Of a stretch of 64,000 bases of DNA, positions 17,069-25,964 are shown in pieces. Made by a program: the position numbers and the translations under genes. Source of the stretch: Mycobacterium sp. Z3061 (GTDB lineage Bacteria > Actinomycetota > Actinomycetes > Mycobacteriales > Mycobacteriaceae). The notes beneath the pieces are model-generated. The model was not told the DNA's origin and made no database searches. It saw nothing but the letters and a program-made list of their open reading frames with translations. Position 1 is the first letter of the stretch; each line of letters starts with the position of its first letter. The stretch spans positions 5,553,234 through 5,617,233 of the forward strand of contig NZ_CP134062.1 of the NCBI RefSeq assembly GCF_031583025.1, in the 5' to 3' direction.

Positions 17069-19021
17069 TCAGTCGCAGAAGCCCGCAACCAACTCCGGTG
17101 ACCGGACCGCCACGAAGTCGTGCACGTAACCCTGCGGCATGGCGAAGGGGTGAAACTCTTCCGAATTCTCCCCCGGATTCAAATAGGCGATCTGATCACG
17201 CTGCACATCGAACTCGGCGATCGGCCGCAACGCCGACTCGGTGACATAGAACAAGTGATAACCCAGTCCCTCGATCTCACCGAACACATCACTGATCGGC
17301 ACCGAAAGATGACGCTGCTCGATCTCGATCAAAATCGCTGGGCGGCAACGCCGGAACATCTCGCTGCCGCCGCGCAGCACCGACATCTCATGGCCTTCCA
17401 CGTCGATCTTCACGAAGTCGACGTCGATGCCGGGTCCGAGCACGTCGTCGAGTCGCACCAGCGGAACCTCAATCCGCCGGACGTCCACCTTCTGCCCGTC
17501 GAACCCGTGGGCCAGGCTGCCCTGCGCGGTCACCTGCCGCCGGCGGTGCTCCGGCACCAGCAGTTGCGCGGTGCCAGGCTCGTCGGAAACCGCCGCCTGG
17601 CTGAAGTGCACGTGCGCAAACCTGTCAGTGAGCTTGCGCAGCATCGGGGCGTTGGCGGGATGCGGCTCAAAGCTGTAGAGCCGTCCGGACTTTCCGACTC
17701 GGCGGGCCAGATGGTAGGTGAACAGGCCCCAGCTCGCACCCACGTCGACGACGGCCGCACCGCTGGGAGCGAAGTGATCCGCCACCGACATCGCCAGATC
17801 CTGCGTCCGCCGCCGGCGCCAAAGCGCCTCGGTCGCCGTCGTCATCGCGGGCCGGCCCAGCAACCGGCCTACGTTGCGCACCGTCACATACCTGGCCGCC
17901 CAGTTGGCCGCTTCGCTCTGGCGCAGAACATCTTTCACCGACATTCCGGTACTACCTTCCTCTGTGATAAGGGCGGTCCACAGCTGTGTCAACCGCTGAT
18001 ACCAGCAGTCCAGCCCGAAGTCGCGGGCTCGGCCTCGGGCGGCTGCGCCCAGACTGGCTCGCAGGTCGGAGTCTTTGAGCAGTTGGTGCAGCGCATCGGT
18101 GATCTGCTCGGGACGGCCCGGCGCTACCACCAACCCGGTCACCCGGTCGGTGATCGCCTCGTCGATGCTTCCCACCAGCGTCGTCACCGGCGCAAGACCG
18201 TACGACATGGCTTCCAGCAACGCCATCGGCAGGCCCTCGTCGTGGCTCGGCAGCACGAAAATGTGTGCATCTCTCAGTAATTCATCGCGCGCGGCCGGAT
18301 CCAGCCAGCCCACAACATCAATGGTCTCGCCCAGACCGGCCGCGGCGACCGCCGCACGTACCTCGTCCACCTCCCCGTCGCCCGCCAGCGTCATCCGCAG
18401 CCGGGCCCGCATGTCGTCATCCAGCGCCCCGACAGCTTCGATCAGGTCGTAGCTGCCCTTGCGCACTCCCAACCGGCCCAGCGAAACGGCATGCACCCGA
18501 TCGACATTCGCGTGCTCAACCGCAACCGGCGGAATGGGAACCGCATTGTTCAGCACCGCGATCCGCTCGACGGGCACCCCCAGTCTGCCGGCGTACTCCT
18601 CGACATGACGGCGGCCGAGCACCAGCCACTGATCGGCCACCAGCACCCGCCGAACCAGTCGCTGCACGGCCGGGCGCAGTCCGTCGAACCAGCCGGCGAA
18701 GTCGTAGCTGTGCGCGTGCACCACGGTCGGGACGTTCGCCCGGCGCGCTGCGGCCAGTGGCAGCGCCTTGCGCACCACACTGCCCCCGTGCGCCAGGTGC
18801 ACGTGCAGCACGTCGACCCGCCGCAGTGCCACCAGCCACGCGGCCCGCATCATCCCCGTCGCACCGACCCAGAGCCGAAACCACAGCGGCCCTTCGATAT
18901 ACGTCGGCACCGTGATGACGCAGGCGTCGGGGTGGGCGGCCATCAAGGTGATCACGGTGGCCATGCCGCCACGGCTGGCCGCCTGCGCGGGCGCCGGACC
19001 CACCACCAGCACCCGCGTCAC
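17069..19021 (-). CDS. Fusion of GT4 glycosyltransferase and FkbM methyltransferase
   Basis: A 650-residue fusion. Residues 1-355 are a GT4 domain: VVGPAPAQAASRGGMATV, VVHAHSYDFAGW, VSLGRLGVRKGSYDLIEAV and HDEGLPMALLEAMSYG (E-x7-E). A short linker around 'EEGSTGMSVKD' leads into residues 360-650. This second part is an FkbM O-methyltransferase with VVDVGASWGLFTYHLAR (SAM), YSFEPHPAN and VDFVKIDVEGHEMSVLRGG, plus the terminal FVAVR. It would add a sugar and O-methylate it. GTG 19021 overlaps the stop of the polymerase gene (GTGA). A separate FkbM gene lies at 25965. Confidence 0.88.
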   Translation of the reverse strand: MTRVLVVGPAPAQAASRGGMATVITLMAAHPDACVITVPTYIEGPLWFRLWVGATGMMRAAWLVALRRVDVLHVHLAHGGSVVRKALPLAAARRANVPTVVHAHSYDFAGWFDGLRPAVQRLVRRVLVADQWLVLGRRHVEEYAGRLGVPVERIAVLNNAVPIPPVAVEHANVDRVHAVSLGRLGVRKGSYDLIEAVGALDDDMRARLRMTLAGDGEVDEVRAAVAAAGLGETIDVVGWLDPAARDELLRDAHIFVLPSHDEGLPMALLEAMSYGLAPVTTLVGSIDEAITDRVTGLVVAPGRPEQITDALHQLLKDSDLRASLGAAARGRARDFGLDCWYQRLTQLWTALITEEGSTGMSVKDVLRQSEAANWAARYVTVRNVGRLLGRPAMTTATEALWRRRRTQDLAMSVADHFAPSGAAVVDVGASWGLFTYHLARRVGKSGRLYSFEPHPANAPMLRKLTDRFAHVHFSQAAVSDEPGTAQLLVPEHRRRQVTAQGSLAHGFDGQKVDVRRIEVPLVRLDDVLGPGIDVDFVKIDVEGHEMSVLRGGSEMFRRCRPAILIEIEQRHLSVPISDVFGEIEGLGYHLFYVTESALRPIAEFDVQRDQIAYLNPGENSEEFHPFAMPQGYVHDFVAVRSPELVAGFCD

Positions 19022-20499
19022 CGGGGCTCCCCGGCAAGCACCGGTTCGGCCGGGACAGGTTCCAAGATGTCGACGCTCTCCTCAGCCCGCCGTCCCCGCA
19101 TCGCGAATGCCATCGCCCCGCCCAGCGTGATGCCGAGCGTCATCGCGTTGGTCGGTTCCTCCGGAAGCGGGTCGATGATGCACATCACCATCAGACCGGT
19201 GCTGACGGCCGCACTGATCTTGGCCGGCACCGACGCGCTGCGCAGCGCGCGCACCAGTGGCGTCAGCGCGAATACCGCGAAACCGGCCATCCCCACGGCG
19301 CCAGACTTGGCCAGCCACCACAGGTAGAAGTTGTGCGCGTAGGTGGTGCCCAGCGACTGGGTGAACTCGTTGGGATCGTCACCGCCAAAGGGCAACTGGT
19401 AGGCGTAGCCGAGCCCATGCCCGAACAGCGGTGCCTGAGCGATCGCTTCGTTGAGATGGCGGTCTTCCTCGAATCTGGCCAGCGTGGACGGATCCTGCGT
19501 GAGCGCCGCACCCGATGACCTGCCGAGCACCCGGTGACTGAACCCGGTGATCTGATTGGCCAGCCACACCCCGGCCGACGAGTCGCCCAGCAGGAACAGC
19601 GCACCCGGGATCGTCACCGCCAGAATGCCCGCAGCGGTCACCGCCAGCCGGGCCGCCCGCCGCACCGACGACCAGCCCATGCTCGCGAAGAACGCGACGA
19701 CGGCCGCCACCCCGATCGAGATCAGGGTGTTGCGGGTGAACGCCAGCACCGCCACCACCAGCGCGGGCGGACCCAGCAGCAGGTAGGTGGCCGGCTTCAC
19801 CCGCCCGAGGATCTGCGCGGCGACCAACGCGGTCAGCACGGCGATGGCCGGAATCAGGGCGGACGTGATGATCCGGTTCGCATCGTCTCCGGTGTCCATC
19901 TGCAGGCTCTCGGTGCGGCCGGCCAGCCGAATGCCACCGGAGGAACCCAGGACGGCCATCCCGGCCGAGAACCACAGCGTGAACGCTATGGCGTGCATCG
20001 ACAACATCAGGTAGTCGCCGTACACCACCACGAGCGCGAGCACGAAACCGGCGAGCATCTCCAACAGAAACGTCGTTTCCCGCACCACGATCGCGGTGCT
20101 GTGTCCCATCGAGAAGCCAACCGCGGCAAAGTAAATCACGAAGAGTCCGAACATCCCCGGCAGCAGATAATCGGACATGCGCAGCCGCACCACCGGCAAC
20201 ACGAAGCAGATCGCCAGCACCAGCACCACATGGGAGGCGTAAATCGACACGGGACCGATCACTTTGCCCACGTGCAGTCCCTGCGGCAGCGCGGCACACC
20301 CCAGAAACAGCGCCAGCCCGATCATCAGTTCCGGCTTGGCCCAGTAGACGATCAGGAAGAACGTCAGACCGACCAGCAAGATGCCCTGGGTGGTGTTGCG
20401 GACGGACAGCGCGCCGTAAACGAAGCACCCGAACAGGAAGAGCGCCAACATGATTGCGGCCATCGCCAGGCGATGACGACTCCGCAGGTAGCGGATCAC
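19018..20499 (-). CDS. Wzy-like polysaccharide polymerase (O-antigen ligase/polymerase family)
   Basis: A 493-residue polytopic membrane protein with 11-13 hydrophobic segments. A large extracytoplasmic loop before the last segments has the O-antigen-ligase-family context: 'LFGHGLGYAYQLPFGGDDPN', then GTTYAHNFYLWWLAKSGAVG. The H-N-x-Y/F-L and GxGxG-type residues are characteristic. It would polymerise flipped repeat units on the outer face of the membrane. GTG 20499 overlaps the stop of the Wzc-like gene and its stop overlaps the next start, so the three genes are tightly coupled. Confidence 0.87.
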   Translation of the reverse strand: MIRYLRSRHRLAMAAIMLALFLFGCFVYGALSVRNTTQGILLVGLTFFLIVYWAKPELMIGLALFLGCAALPQGLHVGKVIGPVSIYASHVVLVLAICFVLPVVRLRMSDYLLPGMFGLFVIYFAAVGFSMGHSTAIVVRETTFLLEMLAGFVLALVVVYGDYLMLSMHAIAFTLWFSAGMAVLGSSGGIRLAGRTESLQMDTGDDANRIITSALIPAIAVLTALVAAQILGRVKPATYLLLGPPALVVAVLAFTRNTLISIGVAAVVAFFASMGWSSVRRAARLAVTAAGILAVTIPGALFLLGDSSAGVWLANQITGFSHRVLGRSSGAALTQDPSTLARFEEDRHLNEAIAQAPLFGHGLGYAYQLPFGGDDPNEFTQSLGTTYAHNFYLWWLAKSGAVGMAGFAVFALTPLVRALRSASVPAKISAAVSTGLMVMCIIDPLPEEPTNAMTLGITLGGAMAFAMRGRRAEESVDILEPVPAEPVLAGEPR

Positions 20500-21998
20500 G
20501 CCGGTCCACTGATCTTGGCGCGATACGTCTTCGTGGCAGCCCTGGTGTGCCGGGCTATCCGGGCGTCGGTCAGCACGGTCCCCACCACGTTGGCACCGGC
20601 GGCACGCAACGCGGTCAAGGCATCCGCGAGCTCGTCCTCGGTGGTGCGTCCGGCTCGGATCACCAGCACCGTGGCGTCGACGGCGCCACCGAGCAGACCG
20701 GAGTCGGCACTGGCCAGCATCGGCGGTCCGTCGACGACGGTGCGCTCGAAAGTCTTTGCCACGTCCTGAAGTACCTTGTCCAGCACCTCGGGAAGGTAGG
20801 CGCTGGTCGGCAGGGTCTCTTTGCGGATCGACCGGGCCGCAAGGACGAACAGCTTGGGGATCGAGGTCGGTTTGGTGGCTTCGGTGGCGATCTCCGGATT
20901 GGACAGGGCGTTCGACAATCCCTCTCCCGATTCGACTTTCAGCAGTCCGGCGATCACCGGACGGCGGGTGTCCCCCTCGATCAGCAGGACGTCCTCACCG
21001 AGTTCGGCGAAGGCCCGGGACAGGTTGATCGCGGTCGTCGTCGTGCCTTCACCACCGAACGGCGCCGTCAACAGCACCCGGTTGGCTCCCGGCCCCATCG
21101 CCCGCAACAGCCGGGCACGTAAGCCGCGCACGGCGTCGTCGAACGAGATGTCGGTGCCGAATCGCGGTGCGTTGCCGCGGTGCCCGGGCAACTCGGCCAG
21201 CGTCGGCAGCCCTGACAAACTTTCCGCCTTCGCGCGGTCGCGCACCGTGCGGTCGGCGGCCTCCCGGGTCAGCGCCACCCCGGTGCCGAGCAGCAGCCCG
21301 GCCACCAGACCCATCGCCATGTTGCGCACCGGCACCGGCTTGACCGGCTTATCGGGTGCCCCGGGTTGCTCGACGACGGTCGCCCTGGCCACCGGCAGCT
21401 GGGTGGCGGAAGCGGGCGTCTGGGCCGGGTCCGACGGTGTCGCCGTCGCTACCGGTGTCTCGCTGGGTTGGGTGGTGGGCTGCTCGCCGTCCGCGACCGG
21501 AGCTGCCGACACGGGCGTGGTCGCCGGCGTGGTGGTGGCAGGTGCGCCCGTCGGCTTCGGGGTGCCTCCGAGTGAGCCGACCATCAGGGTGAACTCGTCG
21601 GCCACCGCCTTCGCCAGGGTCGCCGCGCGCTGTGGATCGGTGTCGGTGACGGTGATGGTGAACAACGTGGTCTTCGGCGTGAACGCCACCTTGGTCTGGC
21701 TGGCCAGCTGGTCGGCGTTGACCGGCAGGTGAAACTGGGTGACGGCCTTCTCGGCCACGGCGTGGCCGCCGGCTATCGCCGCATATGACGACAGCCGCTC
21801 CTGGGCCGCCTGAGTCCCCTGGTAGACCTGCATGAGGTCGGTTTCACCGGAGAACGAGATCAGCACCGTCGCCGACGATTCGTAGCTCTTGGTCTGGAAT
21901 GCCGTGATCGCTGCCGCGCCGGCCAGGCACGCCAGGACGGCGCCCAGGAAGAGCTTCCAGTGCAGCAGGAGGGTCCGGACGAACGTTCGGAAATCCAT
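20496..21998 (-). CDS. Wzc/CpsCD-like chain-length protein with BY-kinase-type domain lacking the Walker A lysine
   Basis: A 500-residue polysaccharide co-polymerase. An N-terminal Wzz domain (membrane helix at about 14-32) and a Pro/Thr-rich stretch (residues about 155-225) precede a second membrane helix (MAMGLVAGLLLGTGVAL). A cytosolic MinD-like domain follows: Walker A' LLIEGDTRRP and Walker B TVVDGPPML are present. The Walker A loop reads APFGGEGTTTT (residues 312-322), with Thr319 where GEGKS/T has its Lys. The C-terminal tail has a single Tyr (KTYRAKISGPA) instead of a Tyr cluster. It probably controls chain length; kinase activity is doubtful. ATG 21998 has GAGAGG upstream. Confidence 0.88.
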   Translation of the reverse strand: MDFRTFVRTLLLHWKLFLGAVLACLAGAAAITAFQTKSYESSATVLISFSGETDLMQVYQGTQAAQERLSSYAAIAGGHAVAEKAVTQFHLPVNADQLASQTKVAFTPKTTLFTITVTDTDPQRAATLAKAVADEFTLMVGSLGGTPKPTGAPATTTPATTPVSAAPVADGEQPTTQPSETPVATATPSDPAQTPASATQLPVARATVVEQPGAPDKPVKPVPVRNMAMGLVAGLLLGTGVALTREAADRTVRDRAKAESLSGLPTLAELPGHRGNAPRFGTDISFDDAVRGLRARLLRAMGPGANRVLLTAPFGGEGTTTTAINLSRAFAELGEDVLLIEGDTRRPVIAGLLKVESGEGLSNALSNPEIATEATKPTSIPKLFVLAARSIRKETLPTSAYLPEVLDKVLQDVAKTFERTVVDGPPMLASADSGLLGGAVDATVLVIRAGRTTEDELADALTALRAAGANVVGTVLTDARIARHTRAATKTYRAKISGPA

Positions 21999-22060
21999 CT
22001 AATGCCTCTCTGGCGCTACCGCGCGATCACCTCACCGAGCGAGGAGCAATCTGTCCCCCG

Positions 22061-22082
22061 TTAGTAATTTACCTACTTTTGG
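22061..22082 (-). promoter_or_regulatory. Promoter-like motif upstream of the wzc-like gene
   Basis: On the minus strand CCAAAAGTAGGTAAATTAC, followed by TAA, resembles the AAAAGTATGTAATAATGG motif of the plus-strand operon. It lies in the AT-rich 134-bp gap before the Wzc-like gene, about 65 bp from its ATG, and probably starts the wzc-wzy-GT/FkbM unit. Confidence 0.4.
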
Positions 22083-22132
22083 TACGGTAAACAAACTGTG
22101 ACCAGTCTATCGGTATGGCCGGTCCGCCCGCG

Positions 22133-23827
22133 TCACGTCTTCGGGCTGCCTGCCAGCACGTCACGGGGCACGTCCAGCGTGGCGATCGGATAGAACCCGG
22201 AGTCGTCACGGCCGTCCCGGGCCAACTGCATCGGCGGGTAGTTCACCGCGTGCGAGCCGTTCGGCTTGTGCTGTTGCCACTCGACCGCGGCACGCAGCGT
22301 GTAGTGCCCCGGCGCCAGACCCTTCAAGTCGATGTGGACGCTCTCGGTGGCCGACGCGGGCGGCGGTTGGTCGATGCTGCGGTCGCCGGACGAATCCGGG
22401 ACCAGGCCCTTCAGGTCGATGGTGGCAGGCAGCGTCCGAACCGTCTGCCCGGCGAAGTCGACCAGCCGGTAGCCCGGCACCCACTTCTCGGTGGCCGCCG
22501 CGGCGCCGTAGTTGGTCCAGGAGACCGAGATGGACGCCACCTGGTCCTGCACCGATTGCGACCCCGACCGGGCCTCGACCGAGTAGCGGTAGCCGGCGAC
22601 GGCATTGGCCTGTGCCCACAGCACGTACAGCTTGGGGTCCATCGGTGACGTCGCGTCCTGGTCGGGGAAGTTGACGCTCGACGTCATCGAGACGTGGTAC
22701 CGGATCACGTCGTGCAGCCCCTTGTCGTAATAGGCCTGCGGCGTGGTCCCGTCGGGCAGCTGACACCACTCGGTGATCACCGGCGCCTTGCCCAGGCGAT
22801 CCTTCAGGGCGCCGACCAGCGGGTCGGAGGTCTGGACGTAGTGCCCGGACTCGGCCCAGACCGGCAGCGGCGCGTAGACGCCAAGGCAGTCCGAACGGAT
22901 GCCGACCGGGGCGGCGAGCTTCCTGGTGACGTCGTCGGCCAGCAGTTCGCGCATGATCTCGGGATTGTTCGGAGTGGCCACCAGCTGTGTGTGGGTAAAG
23001 GCGTTGACGTTGGCGGCGACCAGCTGCTGGATCGACGCCTTGGTGATGTTCTGGTCGCGGAACTGGCTGTAATAGCCCAGCGCCGCCTCACTCTGGTCGG
23101 GGCTCGGGCCCGGTGCGTTCAGCGAGTCACGCAGATAGGCGACGTGATTCTCGCTGAAGTCCCCGTAGCCGGAGAACTCGAAGACACTGAGCCGCTCGTC
23201 GTTGTCATAGCGGCGGCCCAGCGCGGCCAGCAGCTGCCCGAAGTCACCCAGATAGGTCGGGTCGTTGAAGTTCGGCACCACCTGCACCGGACCGTTCCCG
23301 GTAGCGGGATAGCTGGTGCTGGTGCCGGCCTTGGCCCGCTCCCAATCCGGGATCTCGATGTTCGTGTTGTCCGGGTAGCTGGCGTTGCAGCATGAGTTGT
23401 ACGACTGCACCCGCAGCGTCAGCCGCATCCGGCGCTCGGCGAGCTTGTTCAGCGCGTCGTCGATGACGCTGAAGTCGAACCTGCGGTCATCGGGTGCGTC
23501 TGGGGGGAGCGTGGCCGGATCGGTCGGTTGCAACTGCCGCCAGGTGACCCGCAGGCTGGCATCGTAGGACGCCGGCCAGGCCGGGTAGCGCTGCTGGGCC
23601 GGCTCACCCTGCGGGAAGAGCGGCTCGAGCAGGTCTTCGTACTGCCCGCGCAGCGGATTGGAGATCTCCTGCGCGGCAGGCGGGATCGCCGGACTCACCA
23701 TGGCGGCCAGCGGGCCGGGGTCGGTGTGCGGACGGCTGCAGGCGTTGATCAGCAGCGCCGTGCCGGCGACAAGGACAGTTACGCAGGCGACAGCGACAAG
23801 TGTGATTTTCCTAATTGTTCGAACCAA
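22133..23827 (-). CDS. Exported DUF4832 (glycoside-hydrolase-like) protein, probable Rv1006 counterpart
   Basis: A 564-residue exported protein. The N-terminus (MVRTIRKITLVAVACVTVLV) is a signal/anchor sequence with LLINACS, a possible lipobox ending in Cys30. The body has a TIM-barrel-like DUF4832 region with FEFSGYGDFSENH and VITEWCQLPDG, which carry candidate acidic catalytic residues, and a C-terminal beta-sandwich (LKGLAPGHYTLRAAVEW). TTG 23827 is the only start giving the signal peptide; it lies 12 bp after the GGDEF-EAL stop. Length, orientation relative to metG and position fit M. tuberculosis Rv1006, as I recall it. It may process or bind the extracellular glycan. Confidence 0.78.
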   Translation of the reverse strand: MVRTIRKITLVAVACVTVLVAGTALLINACSRPHTDPGPLAAMVSPAIPPAAQEISNPLRGQYEDLLEPLFPQGEPAQQRYPAWPASYDASLRVTWRQLQPTDPATLPPDAPDDRRFDFSVIDDALNKLAERRMRLTLRVQSYNSCCNASYPDNTNIEIPDWERAKAGTSTSYPATGNGPVQVVPNFNDPTYLGDFGQLLAALGRRYDNDERLSVFEFSGYGDFSENHVAYLRDSLNAPGPSPDQSEAALGYYSQFRDQNITKASIQQLVAANVNAFTHTQLVATPNNPEIMRELLADDVTRKLAAPVGIRSDCLGVYAPLPVWAESGHYVQTSDPLVGALKDRLGKAPVITEWCQLPDGTTPQAYYDKGLHDVIRYHVSMTSSVNFPDQDATSPMDPKLYVLWAQANAVAGYRYSVEARSGSQSVQDQVASISVSWTNYGAAAATEKWVPGYRLVDFAGQTVRTLPATIDLKGLVPDSSGDRSIDQPPPASATESVHIDLKGLAPGHYTLRAAVEWQQHKPNGSHAVNYPPMQLARDGRDDSGFYPIATLDVPRDVLAGSPKT

Positions 23828-23839
23828 TCTCTGCGTGAG

Positions 23840-25744
23840 CTAGATCGCGCCGAGCGTCAGCGCCTCACGGTCGGCGAGGAACGGCATCGGCATCCAGCGA
23901 GCGGCCAGCAACGCCTCCATGGCGTTGCCCGGAACGGGGCGGGACAGCAAGAATCCCTGCGCCCGGTGACACCCATGTTGCATCAAAGTCAGTGCGGCGG
24001 CCGGGGTCTCGACCCCCTCGGCCACCAGTTGCAGGCCGAATGCCTCGGCTAGACCGATGATGGCGCGCACGATCGCCAGGTCACCGGCGTTGGTGCCCAG
24101 GTCGCGAACGAACCCGGTGTCGATCTTGAGCATGTCGACCGGAAGTGACTTCAGGTGCGACAGCACCGCATAACCGGTGCCGAAGTCGTCGATGGCGATC
24201 TGCACCCCGACTTCTTTGAGCTCTGAGAGCGTCTTGCGGGTGGCTTCGATGTCGTGAACCACCGCGCGCTCGGTGATCTCGAGGCAGACCGAGCCGCCGT
24301 CGATCCCGAACTCCTCGATGGTGTCGGCGACGCTGCGGACGAACCCGCGGGTGATCAGCTGGACGGGCGAGACGTTGATCCGCAGCACCGCACTCTGCCC
24401 CACGCCGTTGGACCGCCAACGGCTGAACTCCGCGCATGCGCTGCGCATCACCCAACGGCCCAGCTCGCCGGCGAGGTTGGTCGACTCGGCGACCCCGATG
24501 AACGAGTCCGGCAGCAGCAGGCCCCAGATCGGGTGCCGCCACCGGACCAGCGCCTCGGCGGCCACGATCGCTCCCGTCCACAAATCGACCTCGGGCAGGT
24601 AGTGCAGCAGCAGCGCTTCGCTGTCGATGTCGCCCTGCAGATGCAGCTCGATGTCGTTGCGGAACGCGCTTTTGAGCGACATGTCGTCGGTGGACAGTGC
24701 CACCTGATTTCCACCGGCCCGCTTGGCCGTCAGCACCGCTTCGTCGGCGCGGCGCAACAGGTCGGTGCTGTTGTCCCGGCCCGGCATGCCGACCGCCAGC
24801 CCGATGCTGACCGTGCGGGTGATCTGGTGACCGCCGATCGCCAGGCGTTCGCGCAGCATTGTGCCCAGTCGACGCGCGAACGACTCGGCCGCCGCGCTCG
24901 ACATCGTCTGATCCGGGATGACGACGAACTCGTCACCACCCAGGCGGGCGATCATGCTCTGACTGCCGGCGCACACCCGCAGGCGCTGGGCGAAGACGCG
25001 GATGAACCAGTCGCCCGCGGTGTGGCCGAGGTAGTCGTTGATGGACTTGAGCCGATCGAGGTCCATGTAGAGCACCGCGACGGGGCCGGGATTGCCGGCC
25101 GCCAGCCGGTCGGACAGGTGCGCGACCAGCGCCCGGCGGTTGTACAGACCCGTGAGGTCGTCGTGTTCGGCCAGGTACCGTAGCTTTTCCTCGGCGGCGA
25201 TCCGGGCCTGCAACTGCGCGAACAGTGCCGCGACCGCCTCGAGGGTGTTGATCTCTTCCTGTTTCCATTTGCGCGCGCCGAACTTGACGAAGCCCAGCAC
25301 GCCGGTGGTCATCTCCCCGGACACCAGCGGCGCGGCCGCTACGGACGGCGACGCCGTCTGCTTGGCGCCGCCCACCCAGCGCAATGACCGATTGCTCTGA
25401 TCCGGCCGGATCACCACGGGCTTGCGGCCGTGCTCGCACTGGGCGAGCACCGGGTCGGCGCTGGTGAAGTGCACGACGGCCTGCGGGTCGGGATCCGGTA
25501 CGTCAGCGCGCGGAGGCCATTCGGCCACCAGGACCGAGGCGCGGATGTCGTGGTCGTGGTGCCGTAGGAAGCTGGCGTCGACGTCGAACTGCTCCACCAG
25601 TTGCGCAAGAACCCGTTCGCTCACCTGCGTCGCGGTGGACGCGGTCGCCTCCATGAGCTGGGTGGCCACGGAGGTGACGACGAGGTCCAAGCTGCGCGGC
25701 AACGAGACCTCCGATGTTGTGCACGTGTTCAACGACTGCGTCAA
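23840..25744 (-). CDS. GAF-GGDEF-EAL cyclic-di-GMP turnover protein (Rv1354c-like)
   Basis: A 634-residue cytosolic signalling protein. The N-terminal GAF-like sensor (residues about 18-185) is followed by a diguanylate cyclase domain with an intact RLGGDEF (Gly-Gly-Asp-Glu-Phe at about 268-272). A phosphodiesterase domain comes next, with EALVRW (about 396), EITER, IDDFGTGY, KIDTGF and EGVET; all key EAL residues are present. It should make and/or degrade c-di-GMP. The sequence is close to Rv1354c as I remember it, including the GAF domain. TTG 25744 is the start that includes the whole aligned N-terminus; the next Met is residue 31. It is in operon with the DUF4832 gene, upstream of the wzc-like unit. 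Confidence 0.92.
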   Translation of the reverse strand: MTQSLNTCTTSEVSLPRSLDLVVTSVATQLMEATASTATQVSERVLAQLVEQFDVDASFLRHHDHDIRASVLVAEWPPRADVPDPDPQAVVHFTSADPVLAQCEHGRKPVVIRPDQSNRSLRWVGGAKQTASPSVAAAPLVSGEMTTGVLGFVKFGARKWKQEEINTLEAVAALFAQLQARIAAEEKLRYLAEHDDLTGLYNRRALVAHLSDRLAAGNPGPVAVLYMDLDRLKSINDYLGHTAGDWFIRVFAQRLRVCAGSQSMIARLGGDEFVVIPDQTMSSAAAESFARRLGTMLRERLAIGGHQITRTVSIGLAVGMPGRDNSTDLLRRADEAVLTAKRAGGNQVALSTDDMSLKSAFRNDIELHLQGDIDSEALLLHYLPEVDLWTGAIVAAEALVRWRHPIWGLLLPDSFIGVAESTNLAGELGRWVMRSACAEFSRWRSNGVGQSAVLRINVSPVQLITRGFVRSVADTIEEFGIDGGSVCLEITERAVVHDIEATRKTLSELKEVGVQIAIDDFGTGYAVLSHLKSLPVDMLKIDTGFVRDLGTNAGDLAIVRAIIGLAEAFGLQLVAEGVETPAAALTLMQHGCHRAQGFLLSRPVPGNAMEALLAARWMPMPFLADREALTLGAI

Positions 25745-25964
25745 TTATGGGTGACCCACCCGGTCGGCGGACCGTATTCGCAATCGCCGTTTTCGATGCC
25801 CGACGATGCGCATCGAAGTGGCCGAATACCCGGACGGCGCAGGTCACGGATGGATTCCTGGTTACCAGAGACTAGCACGCAAGCCCTTTGCACCCCCGCC
25901 TGAAAACCAGCTGACCTGCATGGTCGCTTCGGGTCACACCGCGTTTTTCGGCTAGGGTCGGCTG

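Noticed and set aside
19534..20769. Long plus-strand frame of 411 codons
   Set aside because: It is antisense to the Wzy and Wzc genes, with His/Gln/Arg-rich composition typical of a shadow frame.
23840..25744. Degenerate GGDEF or EAL domain
   Set aside because: Both GGDEF and EAL signatures and the other EAL metal ligands are intact.
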